Below, piece by piece: positions 32,434-40,995 of a stretch of DNA of 64,000 nt. Source of the DNA: Paenibacillaceae bacterium GAS479 (GTDB taxonomy: Bacteria > Bacillota > Bacilli > Paenibacillales > Paenibacillaceae); contig LT629764.1 in NCBI GenBank assembly GCA_900105225.1, positions 3,554,501-3,618,500 on the forward strand, given 5' to 3'. Both the position numbers and the translations under genes were made by a program. Positions within the stretch are counted from its first letter, which is position 1, and the number at the start of each line of letters is the position of its first letter. The notes under the pieces are model-generated. The model ran no database searches, had not been told where the DNA came from, and saw only the letters and a list, made by a program, of their open reading frames with translations.

Positions 32434-32716
32434 TTAGTTTGTTAGGTCGCCAGTACCATATAGGCTGATGGCACTGCATCCTCCCTTGATGCGTAATAAT
32501 TTGTAGCCTGTTTTGAGGCGAAATTGGACTGACTCCCCCCTAATTCTGGAGAGTTCAGGGCGATCCTAAGCTCTGGTGCATCTTGCGGTGTTGTAGAGAT
32601 TCAAAAACGAATCCACGCCCTGAAATGCCTTTTCCAACGTAGTAAAGCTCTCCTTACTCCATTATCAACGCTCTATTGATACGTGAGATGAACAGAAGAG
32701 CAGAGCTGAGCAAATT
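32434..32716. other. Intergenic debris with possible IS3-type transposase fragment
   Basis: Contains the dispersed string TTGTAGCCTGTTTTGAGGCG (also at 48107-48126). On the minus strand, about 32545-32640, a frame reads S-F-L-N-L-Y-N-T-A-R followed by a stop and R-P-E-L-S-R-I, resembling the end of an integrase-type transposase. The fragment is weakly supported. Confidence 0.3.
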
Positions 32717-32834
32717 AAGTAGTCGAAGTTACTTGAGAAGCGGAAAAGCGGCTCGGATGAGCGAAGCAAGTAGTCGAAGTTACTTGAGAAGCGGAAAAGC
32801 GGCTCGGATGAGCGAAGCAAGTAGTCGAAGTTAC
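32717..32834. repeat. 51-bp tandem repeat, 2.3 copies
   Basis: Units start at 32717, 32768 and 32819 (partial). Each reads AAGTAGTCGAAGTTACTTGAG, then a GCGG-rich segment ending GAGCGAAGC. Same period and same frame words (GAAGCAAGTAG, TACTTGAG) as the 3523-4470 array. Confidence 0.9.
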
Positions 32835-32964
32835 GGCGCCAGAATTGGGATGAGCTGTCGGGGGCTTAAGTGAAATAAGTTCTCTCAGCTCCGTTGCTAT
32901 GTGCGTGGACAAGCAGGGTAGGGGCGCTTTGAGTTTCGAATCCACATATCCCGGCGGCTAACGT

Positions 32965-33102
32965 CATGGCTACCATCCCAAAATGCTAGCAAAAGCCATC
33001 TACGATTACACACAACGGATGTACTCTTCCCGTCGGATCGCTAGGGCCATTCGGGAGCAGATTCCTTTCATGTGGATCGACGGACGTCAGCGCCCAGACT
33101 TT
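32965..33102 (+). pseudogene. IS1182-type transposase remnant
   Basis: A frame without start reads H-G-Y-H-P-K-M-L-A-K-A-I-Y-D-Y-T, then R-M-Y-S-S-R-R-I-A-R-A-I-R-E-Q-I-P-F-M-W-I-D-G-R-Q-R-P-D-F. This matches the N-terminal segment of IS1182/IS5-like transposases (Y-H-P-K-M-L, S-S-R-x-I, M-W-I-x-G-x-Q-R-P-D). The rest of the transposase is missing. Confidence 0.75.
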
Positions 33103-33205
33103 TGTACTCTTTGCTTTTTTTTGATTGTTATAGATGAATGCCTCTGCCATCTATGATCCTATTTGCATAGAGTAATAGAAAGTCAAGCAGAGGAGCAGAT
33201 ATACG

Positions 33206-33589
33206 ATGAATTATGATCCGAGATACCGCCCTTACGGCGTCCGCAGAGGATGCGGCTGTGTGCCAAACTATGGCATCCCGGGCAACGGGCAGGGAATCAA
33301 CAATTTAGCTGGACTCATCATCCAGTGGTTGGACATCAATGGAAACCCAAAGCAGGGCGTTAATCGATATTACGCATTGCTTAGAAAAGGTAGTGATAAT
33401 TCAAAAGTAACCTCCGGCTATTTTAATACAAATGCTGTCGTTACTTTGAATGTTTCCGTTCCGACAACAATTCTGTATAAATTAGAAATATTCACTAGCG
33501 TATATAGTCCTATTCCGATTAGGTCCTTGTTTATTCTTAGAGGAACAACAGAGTTCACCGTTCAAGATCAGCCGCCGCTACTCTATTAA
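33206..33589 (+). CDS. Hypothetical protein, 127 aa, glycine/cysteine N terminus and beta-rich body
   Basis: ATG 33206 with AGAGGAGC upstream. The first 30 residues are basic and aromatic (Y-D-P-R-Y-R-P-Y-G-V-R-R-G-C-G-C-V-P-N-Y-G). The rest looks like a single beta-sandwich: W-L-D-I-N-G-N-P-K-Q-G-V-N-R-Y-Y-A-L-L, V-V-T-L-N-V-S-V-P-T-T and L-F-I-L-R-G-T-T-E-F-T-V. No signal peptide is seen. The pattern resembles small spore-coat or exosporium-type proteins, but I do not recognise the family. It follows transposase debris and has its own terminator, so it is a free-standing gene. Confidence 0.6.
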   Translation: MNYDPRYRPYGVRRGCGCVPNYGIPGNGQGINNLAGLIIQWLDINGNPKQGVNRYYALLRKGSDNSKVTSGYFNTNAVVTLNVSVPTTILYKLEIFTSVYSPIPIRSLFILRGTTEFTVQDQPPLLY

Positions 33590-33640
33590 GGACGTATTAA
33601 AGTATGTCGGGAGCGTCCCGGCGTTTCTTGAAGCATGCAA

Positions 33641-33674
33641 AGCCCCCTCTTCAGATGATGGAGAGGGGGCTTTT
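33641..33674 (+). terminator. Intrinsic terminator
   Basis: AGCCCCCTCTT ... GAGAGGGGGCTTTT, 50 nt after the hypothetical gene. Confidence 0.8.
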
Positions 33675-33769
33675 GGATGAGCGTCTAAGGGGAGATTCAG
33701 GCAATTCCCGCATAAGCTCCTTTAATGTGGGAAGGTGGTACTAGGAAACCGACCAAATCGGACAAGCCA

Positions 33770-34618
33770 TCACCCGCCCCATACCGCTTCGCGGTATTCG
33801 CTCGGTGATTCGCCGTAGAAACGGCGAAATTGCCGGGAGAAATACAGCGCGTCCTGCAGCCCGACGCTGGATGCCACCTGCTCCACGGTCAGAGTACGGC
33901 GTTCGCGCAGCATGAGCCGTCCTTTGTCGATCCGCAGGCGCAGCAAATAGGAAACCGGCGTTACACCGGTTTGCCGCTTGAACACCCGGGACAAATAAGC
34001 CCGGCTGTAGCCCAGCGCTTCGGCGAGACCCTCCATTGTAATCGGCTCCGCATACTGGGTTTCCAGCAGGCGGAGCAGGCTTTTAACGAGCCCGTTGTCC
34101 TCGTCCCTTCCCCCGGATCGATCCGGCTCGTTTCGAAGGGCTGTTGAGGCAGCAATGTCCGCTAGTACGAGCTGCAAACATCCGGAAGCGCCAAGCTGCG
34201 CACCGGCCGGCCCCTTCAAATAGTCCATCGCTCTGCGCAAAGCGGCGGCAGGACGGCGGTTTCGCCCGGTGTCGGCAACAGGGTAACCGTTCCCGAACGC
34301 CGCCACCGCTTCACCGGCGAGCGGTCCCCGAAAAGCAATCCAGCGGTACGCCCAAGGGTCCTCGGGATCGGAAGAGTAGGTGACAAGCTGCTCCGGTTCG
34401 ATCAGAAACGACTGACCGGCTTCCAGCCGGTAGACAACACCGCGGCTTGCAAATTCTCCTTTGCCGGATAAGACGTGGTGCAGCAAATAAAAGTCGAACA
34501 CCCTCGGGCCGAGCCGATGACCGGGCCGAGTCTGGCTTTCGCCGGCGTAAAGCACCTCATAAGCATTACAGTTCCCTGCCTCCGGGCTCGACGCGACCCG
34601 GTAGTAGAACTCCTTCAT
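33770..34618 (-). CDS. AraC-family transcriptional regulator (probable galactose operon activator)
   Basis: 282 residues from the ATG at 34618. The N-terminal cupin-like sensor (Y-L-L-H-H-V-L-S-G-K-G-E-F, A-G-Q-S-F-L-I-E-P-E-Q) is of the type seen in melibiose/arabinose regulators. The C-terminal pair of helix-turn-helices includes L-A-E-A-L-G-Y-S-R-A-Y-L-S-R-V-F-K-R-Q-T-G and V-A-S-S-V-G-L-Q-D-A-L-Y-F-S-R-Q-F-R-R-F-Y-G-E-S-P-S-E-Y-R. An in-frame ATG at 34699 would add an atypical leader. It is divergent from galK-galE-galT, suggesting control of galactose or galactoside use, with galactose or an alpha-galactoside as effector (inference). Confidence 0.85.
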   Translation of the reverse strand: MKEFYYRVASSPEAGNCNAYEVLYAGESQTRPGHRLGPRVFDFYLLHHVLSGKGEFASRGVVYRLEAGQSFLIEPEQLVTYSSDPEDPWAYRWIAFRGPLAGEAVAAFGNGYPVADTGRNRRPAAALRRAMDYLKGPAGAQLGASGCLQLVLADIAASTALRNEPDRSGGRDEDNGLVKSLLRLLETQYAEPITMEGLAEALGYSRAYLSRVFKRQTGVTPVSYLLRLRIDKGRLMLRERRTLTVEQVASSVGLQDALYFSRQFRRFYGESPSEYREAVWGG

Positions 34619-34742
34619 TGGCGTCACCGCTTCCTTTATCTCTAGTAAAATTGTATCCAATTTCCGCTCTCCCGAACAGAAGAAGTCACAAATATCCATA
34701 TACAGTTCACATCATGCCATTCCGTGTAAGCTAACCCGGGAG

Positions 34743-34748
34743 TATACT
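34743..34748 (+). promoter_or_regulatory. Possible galK promoter -10 element
   Basis: TATACT in the divergent interval with a poor -35 region, as expected for an activator-dependent promoter. Confidence 0.3.
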
Positions 34749-34841
34749 GACACTAAACTCGGTAAAACGAATTTCAAGCATGGAAGCGATTGCGAGAGCT
34801 TATCGGCATGCCCAAATATATAGAAGAAAAGGATGATCAAC

Positions 34842-36032
34842 ATGGCGGATCTGAAGCAGCTGACGGAGCAGTTCCTTACTTTGTTTGGCGGAGAGGCCGA
34901 AGGAATTCGGTATTACCAGGCTCCTGGCCGGGTCAATCTGATCGGTGAGCATACCGATTACAACGGCGGCTACGTATTTCCTGCGGCTCTGACATTCGGA
35001 ACGACGCTTCTGCTTCGTCCCCGCGCCGACCGCGTGCTGAGACTGGCATCTACTAACTTCCCGAATACGCTGGGTGAAGTAGCGCTCGACTCTATCGAAT
35101 ACCGCGAAGAAGACGACTGGATGAACTATCCGAAAGGCGTTATCAAGGAGCTCCAGAATCGGGGCCGCGGACCTGTAGGCGGTTATGATCTCCTTTATCA
35201 CGGAGAAATTCCAAACGGAGCTGGACTGTCCTCCTCCGCTTCTATTGAAGTATTGACCGGATACGCGCTTCTTTCCGAAGGCGGTCATCCGATCGATCGG
35301 ACGGAGCTTGCGCTGATCTCGCAAAAATCCGAGAACGAATTCAACGGCGTGCAATGCGGCATCATGGATCAGTTCGCCGTGGCGAACGGCCGCAGGGATC
35401 AGGCGATGCTGCTCATGTGCGACACACTTGAGTTCCGCCATGTCCCTTTTGAATCCGAAGAGTATGTTCTGGTCATCGGCAACACCAATAAGCGTCGCGG
35501 ACTGGTCGACTCGAAGTACAACGAGCGTCGCAGCGAATGTGATCAAGCTGTGGAAGAACTGAAGGAAGCCTATCCTGAGCTGACGCTGCTTGGCCAATTG
35601 ACGCCGGAGCAGTTCCATGCCGAGGCGGGACGGATCGAAAGCATGACGGTACGCCGCCGCGCTCTTCATGTGGTCGAGGAGATCGACCGTGTGCTCCAAT
35701 CGGTAAGCGTGCTCGAAAAAGGCGACTTACACACCTTCGGCCAGCTCATGAACGATTCTCATGATTCCCTCCGCGACTTGTACGAAGTAACGGGAAAAGA
35801 GCTTGACGCGATGGTTGATGCGGCCCGCAAAGTACCTGGCGTGCTTGGCTCGCGCATGACGGGAGCTGGCTTCGGCGGATGTACGGTATCGCTTGTCCAT
35901 AAGGACAGCGTGGATCGTTTCCGCGAGGAAGTTGCAGCCCAGTATACCGGAGTGACTGGCCTTGTCCCTGACTTCTACGTCTGCTCGATCGGAGACGGCG
36001 CTTCCCAACTGGATGCTCCAAACGAGGCTTAA
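34842..36032 (+). CDS. galK: Galactokinase
   Basis: 396 residues. The ATG at 34842 has AAAAGG 9 nt upstream, while the ATG at 34833 directly abuts it. GHMP-kinase signatures: P-G-R-V-N-L-I-G-E-H-T-D-Y-N-G-G (galactokinase signature, about residue 30), the ATP loop N-G-A-G-L-S-S-S-A-S-I-E (about 130), and the C-terminal G-S-R-M-T-G-A-G-F-G-G-C. It phosphorylates galactose to galactose-1-phosphate, the first step of the Leloir pathway completed by the next two genes. Confidence 0.95.
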   Translation: MADLKQLTEQFLTLFGGEAEGIRYYQAPGRVNLIGEHTDYNGGYVFPAALTFGTTLLLRPRADRVLRLASTNFPNTLGEVALDSIEYREEDDWMNYPKGVIKELQNRGRGPVGGYDLLYHGEIPNGAGLSSSASIEVLTGYALLSEGGHPIDRTELALISQKSENEFNGVQCGIMDQFAVANGRRDQAMLLMCDTLEFRHVPFESEEYVLVIGNTNKRRGLVDSKYNERRSECDQAVEELKEAYPELTLLGQLTPEQFHAEAGRIESMTVRRRALHVVEEIDRVLQSVSVLEKGDLHTFGQLMNDSHDSLRDLYEVTGKELDAMVDAARKVPGVLGSRMTGAGFGGCTVSLVHKDSVDRFREEVAAQYTGVTGLVPDFYVCSIGDGASQLDAPNEA

Positions 36033-36200
36033 TAATGAGCCGAGCGGCCGTTGAAGGGCGAGAGCGCACGGCGCTGTTTTCCCGGAATCGGCATTCGCAG
36101 CACTAGTGGTCTAGTTCCCCGGACAGTAGGCTAGATCTGTCGAATATCGTATGATCGTAAGGCAGTTTACTAGATAAGCTTTAGAGAGGAGAGAGTGCTG

Positions 36201-37187
36201 ATGGCAGTTCTTGTAACAGGAGGAGCCGGATATATCGGTTCACATACGGTTGCCGCGCTTTTGGAAAAGGGAGAAGAGGTTGTCGTTCTCGACAATCTAC
36301 AGCAGGGCCACCGCGAGGCGGTAACTGGAGGTCGCTTATATGAGGGCGATCTGCGCGATGAAGGAGTGCTGGACCGCGTTTTCCGCGAAAACAACATCGA
36401 CGCGGTTATCCATTTCGCTGCTAGCTCGCTCGTTGGCGAGAGCATGAAGGAGCCCGGCAAATACTATCACAACAATGTGTACGGCGCCTTATGCTTGCTT
36501 GAAGCAATGAACCGCGCTGGCGTGAAGCGTATCGTCTTCTCCAGCACCGCAGCTACCTATGGCGAGCCAGAGAGCGTACCGATTCGTGAAACGGACCGCA
36601 CACAGCCGACGAACGTTTACGGTGAAACGAAGCTTGCCATGGAAAAAATGATCCGCTGGTACGAAGTCGCCCATGATTTCCGCTTTGTATCACTGCGGTA
36701 TTTCAATGCTGCTGGCGCCCATGAGAGCGGCCGGATCGGCGAGGATCACCGGCCGGAATCGCATTTGGTGCCGATCATACTGCAAACCGCACTCGGCCAG
36801 CGATCACATATCTCCGTATTCGGCGAAGACTATCCGACCGAGGATGGCAGCTGTGTACGCGACTACATCCATGTAAGCGATCTGTCGGATGCTCATATCC
36901 TCGCGGTGGAGCGCCTGCGTCGTGGCGAAGACAGCGCGATTTACAATCTTGGCAACGGTGAAGGTTTCTCCGTTAAACAAGTTATTGAGATCGCCCGTCG
37001 CATCACTGGCCGCGACATTCCAGCGGTCATCGAAGCCCGCCGCGCCGGCGATCCTGCCGTGCTCGTCGCTTCCTCTGACAAAGCCCGTGCTGAGCTTGGC
37101 TGGAATCCGCATCGCAGCAATCTGGAGCGGATTATTGAGTCCGCTTGGGCGTGGCATCAGTCCCGTCCGCAAGGTTACAACGACTAA
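36201..37187 (+). CDS. galE: UDP-glucose 4-epimerase
   Basis: 328 residues; ATG 36201 lies 8 nt after GAGGAGAG (a GTG at 36195 is closer and less likely). Extended SDR: NAD-binding G-G-A-G-Y-I-G-S-H near the start, catalytic S-S-T-A-A-T-Y-G, Y-G-E-T-K (Tyr/Lys pair, about residue 148) and R-Y-F-N-A-A-G-A. It interconverts UDP-galactose and UDP-glucose, and sits between galK and galT. Confidence 0.95.
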   Translation: MAVLVTGGAGYIGSHTVAALLEKGEEVVVLDNLQQGHREAVTGGRLYEGDLRDEGVLDRVFRENNIDAVIHFAASSLVGESMKEPGKYYHNNVYGALCLLEAMNRAGVKRIVFSSTAATYGEPESVPIRETDRTQPTNVYGETKLAMEKMIRWYEVAHDFRFVSLRYFNAAGAHESGRIGEDHRPESHLVPIILQTALGQRSHISVFGEDYPTEDGSCVRDYIHVSDLSDAHILAVERLRRGEDSAIYNLGNGEGFSVKQVIEIARRITGRDIPAVIEARRAGDPAVLVASSDKARAELGWNPHRSNLERIIESAWAWHQSRPQGYND

Positions 37188-37276
37188 CCCAGGCGTTACA
37201 TGTCTGGTGCAAGAGCCGAGGGCGGACTTACTTGGACGCCGACGGATCTGCTTAATCTAGAAAGGAGCTATACCCC

Positions 37277-38965
37277 ATGACAACGCATCAATCCGCGCCG
37301 TCTTCCGAAGAGGCGCTTCAGGCTATCGAGCAGCTTGTCTTCGGTGCAATGAAGCGAGGCATGCTGGAGCCGCTCGATGCTGGCGCTGCTCGCAACGCGA
37401 TTCTGGATTTGCTCGGCTTCACCGCCCCGCTCTCAGGCGCAGAGGAGCTGACTGTCTGGAGGCAGGGACTGCTGGAACCGCCTGTTTGGGCGGCGGCAGC
37501 AGGTGGAGCCGCCACGCAAAGAGTGGATAGAACCTCCGCATCCGAGGACGAGCTGCCCGGCATGCCGGAGCTATTGGCTCCGCTGCTCGATTACGCAGCA
37601 GCTGCGGGTATCCTTCCAGACCTCACGGTGACACAGCGGGATTTACTTGATGCGCGCATCATGGGGCTGCTCATGCCTCGCCCTTCCGAGACGCAGGCGC
37701 GCTTTGCACTGACGGCGGCCAAGCAGGGTATGCAGGCGGCTACGGACTGGTTCTATCATCTTAACGTAGATAGTAACTACATCCGTATGGACCGCGTAGC
37801 GCTCAACCAGAGCTGGAAACATGCGACGGAGTATGGTGAGCTGGAGATTACGGTCAATCTTTCGAAGCCGGAGAAGGATCCTGCGGAAATTGCCTTGCTC
37901 AAGACGATGCCCCCCGCCAGCTACCCTAAATGTTTGCTCTGTAAGGAAAATATGGGTTATTCAGGAAGAGTGGATCATCCGGCCCGTCAAAACCATCGTA
38001 TTCTCCCCATGTTGTTGAACGAAGAAGCGTGGTTCCTGCAATATTCCCCTTATGTGTACTATAAGGAGCATTGCATCGTGTTCCGGGCTGAGCATACACC
38101 CATGACAATTAGTCGGGACAGCTTCGGCAGGCTGCTGGAATTCACGGAGCAGATTCCGCATTATTTCGTCGGCTCCAATGCAGATCTTCCCATCGTGGGC
38201 GGCTCTATTTTAAGTCATGATCATTTCCAGGGAGGGCATTATGTCTTCCCGATGCAAACGGCGCCGGTAGAGGCGGAGTTCCATCATCCTAGCCATCCTG
38301 ACGTCACGTACGCCATCGTCAATTGGCCGATGAGCGTCCTTAGGCTGAGCGGCATGGACCGCATGCAATTACAGCAAGCAGCAGGAGAGATTCTGGATGC
38401 TTGGCGCGGTTATAGCGATCCTGAAGCGGATGTGTTTGCTTTTACGGACACAGGCAGTGAACGCATTCCACATAATACGATTACGCCAGTGGCGCGGCGC
38501 GGCGGGAACGGAGCCTACGAGCTCGATCTGGTGCTGCGCAACAATCGTACAAGCGAGCAGCATCCAGAGGGCATCTTCCATCCCCATCGGGAGCTTCATC
38601 ATCTCAAAAAGGAGAACATCGGGCTGATCGAGGTCATGGGTCTTGCCGTTCTGCCGGGAAGGCTGAAGCAGGAGATGGAGTTGATTGCTGCTTGCCTGGA
38701 AGGCGTCATGACTTGGCAGCAAGCTGTAGAGTCCGGTCCTTCCACGATGTCTCAGCATGGGCCGTGGATGGAGGAGCTGCTGGGAGCAAGGGAGGGCGGT
38801 CTTAGCCATGCCGATGCACTGGATCTGGTCCAGGCTTCTGCGGGGGATAAGTTCCTGCAGGTGCTTAAAGATGCAGGCGTGTATAAGCTGACGGAACAAG
38901 GCCGCGCCGGCTTCCAGCGCTTCCTGCTCGCATCGAATCTTGAGAAGATTGCCGTTGCAAAATAA
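37277..38965 (+). CDS. galT: Galactose-1-phosphate uridylyltransferase, Firmicute long type
   Basis: 562 residues; AAAGGAG before the ATG. This is the long galT form of Firmicutes (about 500 residues) rather than the ~350-residue E. coli type. Signature S-H-D-H-F-Q-G-G-H-Y-V-F-P-M (about residue 315) carries the histidine pair, and Y-P-K-C-L-L-C-K-E-N-M-G-Y-S-G-R is typical of the long form. It transfers UMP from UDP-glucose to galactose-1-phosphate. An insertion rich in Ala and Gly near residues 70-95 makes it somewhat longer than usual. Last gene of the gal operon before a terminator. Confidence 0.94.
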   Translation: MTTHQSAPSSEEALQAIEQLVFGAMKRGMLEPLDAGAARNAILDLLGFTAPLSGAEELTVWRQGLLEPPVWAAAAGGAATQRVDRTSASEDELPGMPELLAPLLDYAAAAGILPDLTVTQRDLLDARIMGLLMPRPSETQARFALTAAKQGMQAATDWFYHLNVDSNYIRMDRVALNQSWKHATEYGELEITVNLSKPEKDPAEIALLKTMPPASYPKCLLCKENMGYSGRVDHPARQNHRILPMLLNEEAWFLQYSPYVYYKEHCIVFRAEHTPMTISRDSFGRLLEFTEQIPHYFVGSNADLPIVGGSILSHDHFQGGHYVFPMQTAPVEAEFHHPSHPDVTYAIVNWPMSVLRLSGMDRMQLQQAAGEILDAWRGYSDPEADVFAFTDTGSERIPHNTITPVARRGGNGAYELDLVLRNNRTSEQHPEGIFHPHRELHHLKKENIGLIEVMGLAVLPGRLKQEMELIAACLEGVMTWQQAVESGPSTMSQHGPWMEELLGAREGGLSHADALDLVQASAGDKFLQVLKDAGVYKLTEQGRAGFQRFLLASNLEKIAVAK

Positions 38966-38980
38966 AACTCCATACATTTG

Positions 38981-39007
38981 AGGCGGTGGGCTTTACGCCG
39001 CCTTTTT
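38981..39007 (+). terminator. Intrinsic terminator of the gal operon
   Basis: AGGCGG - TGGGCTTTACG - CCGCCTTTTTG. Confidence 0.8.
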
Positions 39008-39265
39008 GTGTTTTTGATGCATTTCTATTGTCGTAAGTTGCTAACGAGTGTCGACTTTTACAGAAAATGAACAGATTCTCGTATTGATTTTTACGAATGT
39101 GCACTAATGAGACGGTACTTGGCTAAAAACTTGTTCATTTTAATGATTACTTTTTGAAAAAATGAATTGTACAACGAACTTATTTATGGTATTTTTTTAT
39201 ATATAAACGTTAATTATATGATTAACGCCACATTCGATATGCTAATTGGAGGGGAAACAAGCACG

Positions 39266-39736
39266 ATGCAAATTATGCCGCTCGAGGATTTTCTTAAACT
39301 TGATTCTGATGAACAGGTAGAGAAGCTTAAGCATTGGAAGACCGACTACACGCTCAAAGATATTCGTGAAGCCTGGAATTTCAAGCACTCTGCTCAATAT
39401 TATATGCTGCTCAAGAAGCTGCGGATTTACGAGCGTGTCGTGAACAAGTCCGACAAGTTTTACCCGGATCAACTCGCTGGCAGCCAAGTTGCTGGTGGAG
39501 ATCGCGGCGTTGATTATTCTCTCCCTTCCCGTGAGCAAAAACTTCCTGCCGATCAGTTCGGCTACCAGTTGAACGTGGCGCTGACTGGTCCCGAGCTAGC
39601 TGACAAGCTGGAGCGTCTCGCTACTTTCCTTCGCGGAGAGCAAAAGCAAGTTACAGTTCGTCTTGCGATTGAAGCAGTAGCTGAAGAAGTTGCTGCTACT
39701 GAAGAATCCAGCGAGCCTGAGCAAGCTGCAGTTTAA
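39266..39736 (+). CDS. Hypothetical protein, 156 aa, with a helical N-terminal module
   Basis: The ATG at 39266 has GGAGGGG 12 nt upstream; earlier in-frame codons lie in AT-rich promoter sequence. Residues 1-60 look helical and HTH-like (D-E-Q-V-E-K-L-K-H-W-K-T-D-Y-T-L-K-D-I-R-E-A-W-N-F-K-H-S-A-Q-Y-Y-M-L-L-K-K-L-R-I), as in small regulators. The C-terminal half holds L-N-V-A-L-T-G-P-E-L-A-D-K-L-E-R-L-A-T-F-L and an acidic tail. I do not recognise the family. A single gene with a strong terminator after it. Confidence 0.65.
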   Translation: MQIMPLEDFLKLDSDEQVEKLKHWKTDYTLKDIREAWNFKHSAQYYMLLKKLRIYERVVNKSDKFYPDQLAGSQVAGGDRGVDYSLPSREQKLPADQFGYQLNVALTGPELADKLERLATFLRGEQKQVTVRLAIEAVAEEVAATEESSEPEQAAV

Positions 39737-39799
39737 TTACCGGCGACAAGTACGGGGTGACTCATCCTGATTCATCCCGTATATCAAATTTTAGCTCAA

Positions 39800-39835
39800 A
39801 AAAAGGTACCCGCAGCTGCTGCGGGTACCTTTTTG
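39800..39835. terminator. Bidirectional terminator
   Basis: AAAAAGGTACCCGCAGC-TGCTGCGGGTACCTTTTT; separates genes converging from 39736 and 39894. Confidence 0.9.
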
Positions 39836-39893
39836 CAGCCCAAGAAGGCTGCGGCGAAATGTGTCGGCAGCATGGAGCTGCCCAATGAGTCCC

Positions 39894-40124
39894 TTAGCGG
39901 ACCGTTCTGAGCTTACCGAGCTCCGATACGAGTGCTTCCACCTCGGAGATACTGAAGGAAGGCTTGGAGGCCACTACCTCGTAGAGATCCCGGATGTCCT
40001 CATAGTTGTCTGTTCCAAAAGAAGAGCCCTGCATCGCAGCTGCAGTCGCCATGCGGAGCTTGAGCTTAATTTCTTCAATCATGAATTCCACGTTCTGCTG
40101 GGTAGGCTGATTAAGATCTGGCAT
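39894..40124 (-). CDS. DUF1128 / UPF0435 family protein (YfkK-like)
   Basis: 76 residues from the ATG at 40124, which follows AGGAGGG. The pattern N-V-E-F-M-I-E-E-I-K-L-K-L-R, D-N-Y-E-D-I-R-D-L-Y-E-V-V and F-S-I-S-E-V-E-A-L-V-S-E-L-G-K-L-R matches B. subtilis YfkK in length and spacing. A small all-helical cytoplasmic protein of unknown function, conserved in Bacillales. Confidence 0.87.
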   Translation of the reverse strand: MPDLNQPTQQNVEFMIEEIKLKLRMATAAAMQGSSFGTDNYEDIRDLYEVVASKPSFSISEVEALVSELGKLRTVR

Positions 40125-40359
40125 GGAGCCCTCCTGTGCGTTATTGCAAGCTTGAGGCCCGTTCCGGGGCGTCAGCTGGCAGCTTTCAATGCTTTCTGCT
40201 TGAAGCGTTCGTCCACATTGTACCATGAACCGCGACTTTCTGCTTGCCAGCCCTGATGTTAAATTGAATCTCCTTAAGTGAATCCGTTACAATATAAGCA
40301 TGAGGAAAATGCAAAACGCATAACTAACCAAATCTGCAGGGCAAAAGAGGTTGCTGACC

Positions 40360-40950
40360 ATGAGTCGGGATACAAGAATAAACCGGACCCAAGAGGTCGC
40401 CAAATGGGCACGCGTGGACAAGGCTGGCCTGCAAACGTTTTTTGAAGCGATCGCGGCCAAATATCCGTCGAGGGATGAGGTCGTGTTTCTCTGTGTCGGC
40501 AGCGACCGCTCAACCGGGGACTCGCTTGGTCCTCTGGTCGGATCGTTGTTAACCGAGCTTGGCTTCCCTCGTGTCGTAGGTACGCTGGAGCAGCCCTGCG
40601 ACTCGGAGCAGGTGAGTCCGATGTTATCCACGCTAAATGAAGCGCCCTGCGTCATCGCGATCGACGCTTGCCTAGGCCGGGCCGAGTCAACTGGACTTTA
40701 TCTTGTCCGCAACGGGCCGTTGCAGCCGGGCCAGGCGATTGGCCAAAATCTGCCTGCGGTCGGCGACTTCAGCGTCGCCGCAGTTGTCAATACACAGGGG
40801 CATAAGCCTTATTGGATTATCCAGACGACAAGTCTCTACCGAGTGCTGGGTATGGCTCGTACAATTGCCGATGCCGCTGCTGCCGTTTGGCCGGATGCGG
40901 TGGATGGAGTTTTACCACGCGAAAGTTTGATTCCGGGTTCACAGCGTTAA
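40360..40950 (+). CDS. yyaC: Spore protease YyaC
   Basis: 196 residues; ATG at 40360, 9 nt after AAAGAGG. Related to the germination protease GPR: F-L-C-V-G-S-D-R-S-T-G-D-S-L-G-P-L-V-G near residue 45, V-I-A-I-D-A-C-L-G-R, and N-L-P-A-V-G-D-F-S-V-A-A-V-V-N. Expressed in sporulation in Bacillus. Its presence supports a spore-forming host. It is followed by an alpha/beta hydrolase gene with a 45-nt gap. Confidence 0.9.
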   Translation: MSRDTRINRTQEVAKWARVDKAGLQTFFEAIAAKYPSRDEVVFLCVGSDRSTGDSLGPLVGSLLTELGFPRVVGTLEQPCDSEQVSPMLSTLNEAPCVIAIDACLGRAESTGLYLVRNGPLQPGQAIGQNLPAVGDFSVAAVVNTQGHKPYWIIQTTSLYRVLGMARTIADAAAAVWPDAVDGVLPRESLIPGSQR

Positions 40951-40995
40951 TGACGACTGAATCAATAAGCATAGGGATGGAAAGGATGATGCAGC

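Noticed and set aside
36804-38977. Several minus-strand frames across galE and galT
   Set aside because: Antisense shadows of conserved enzymes, with no start signals.
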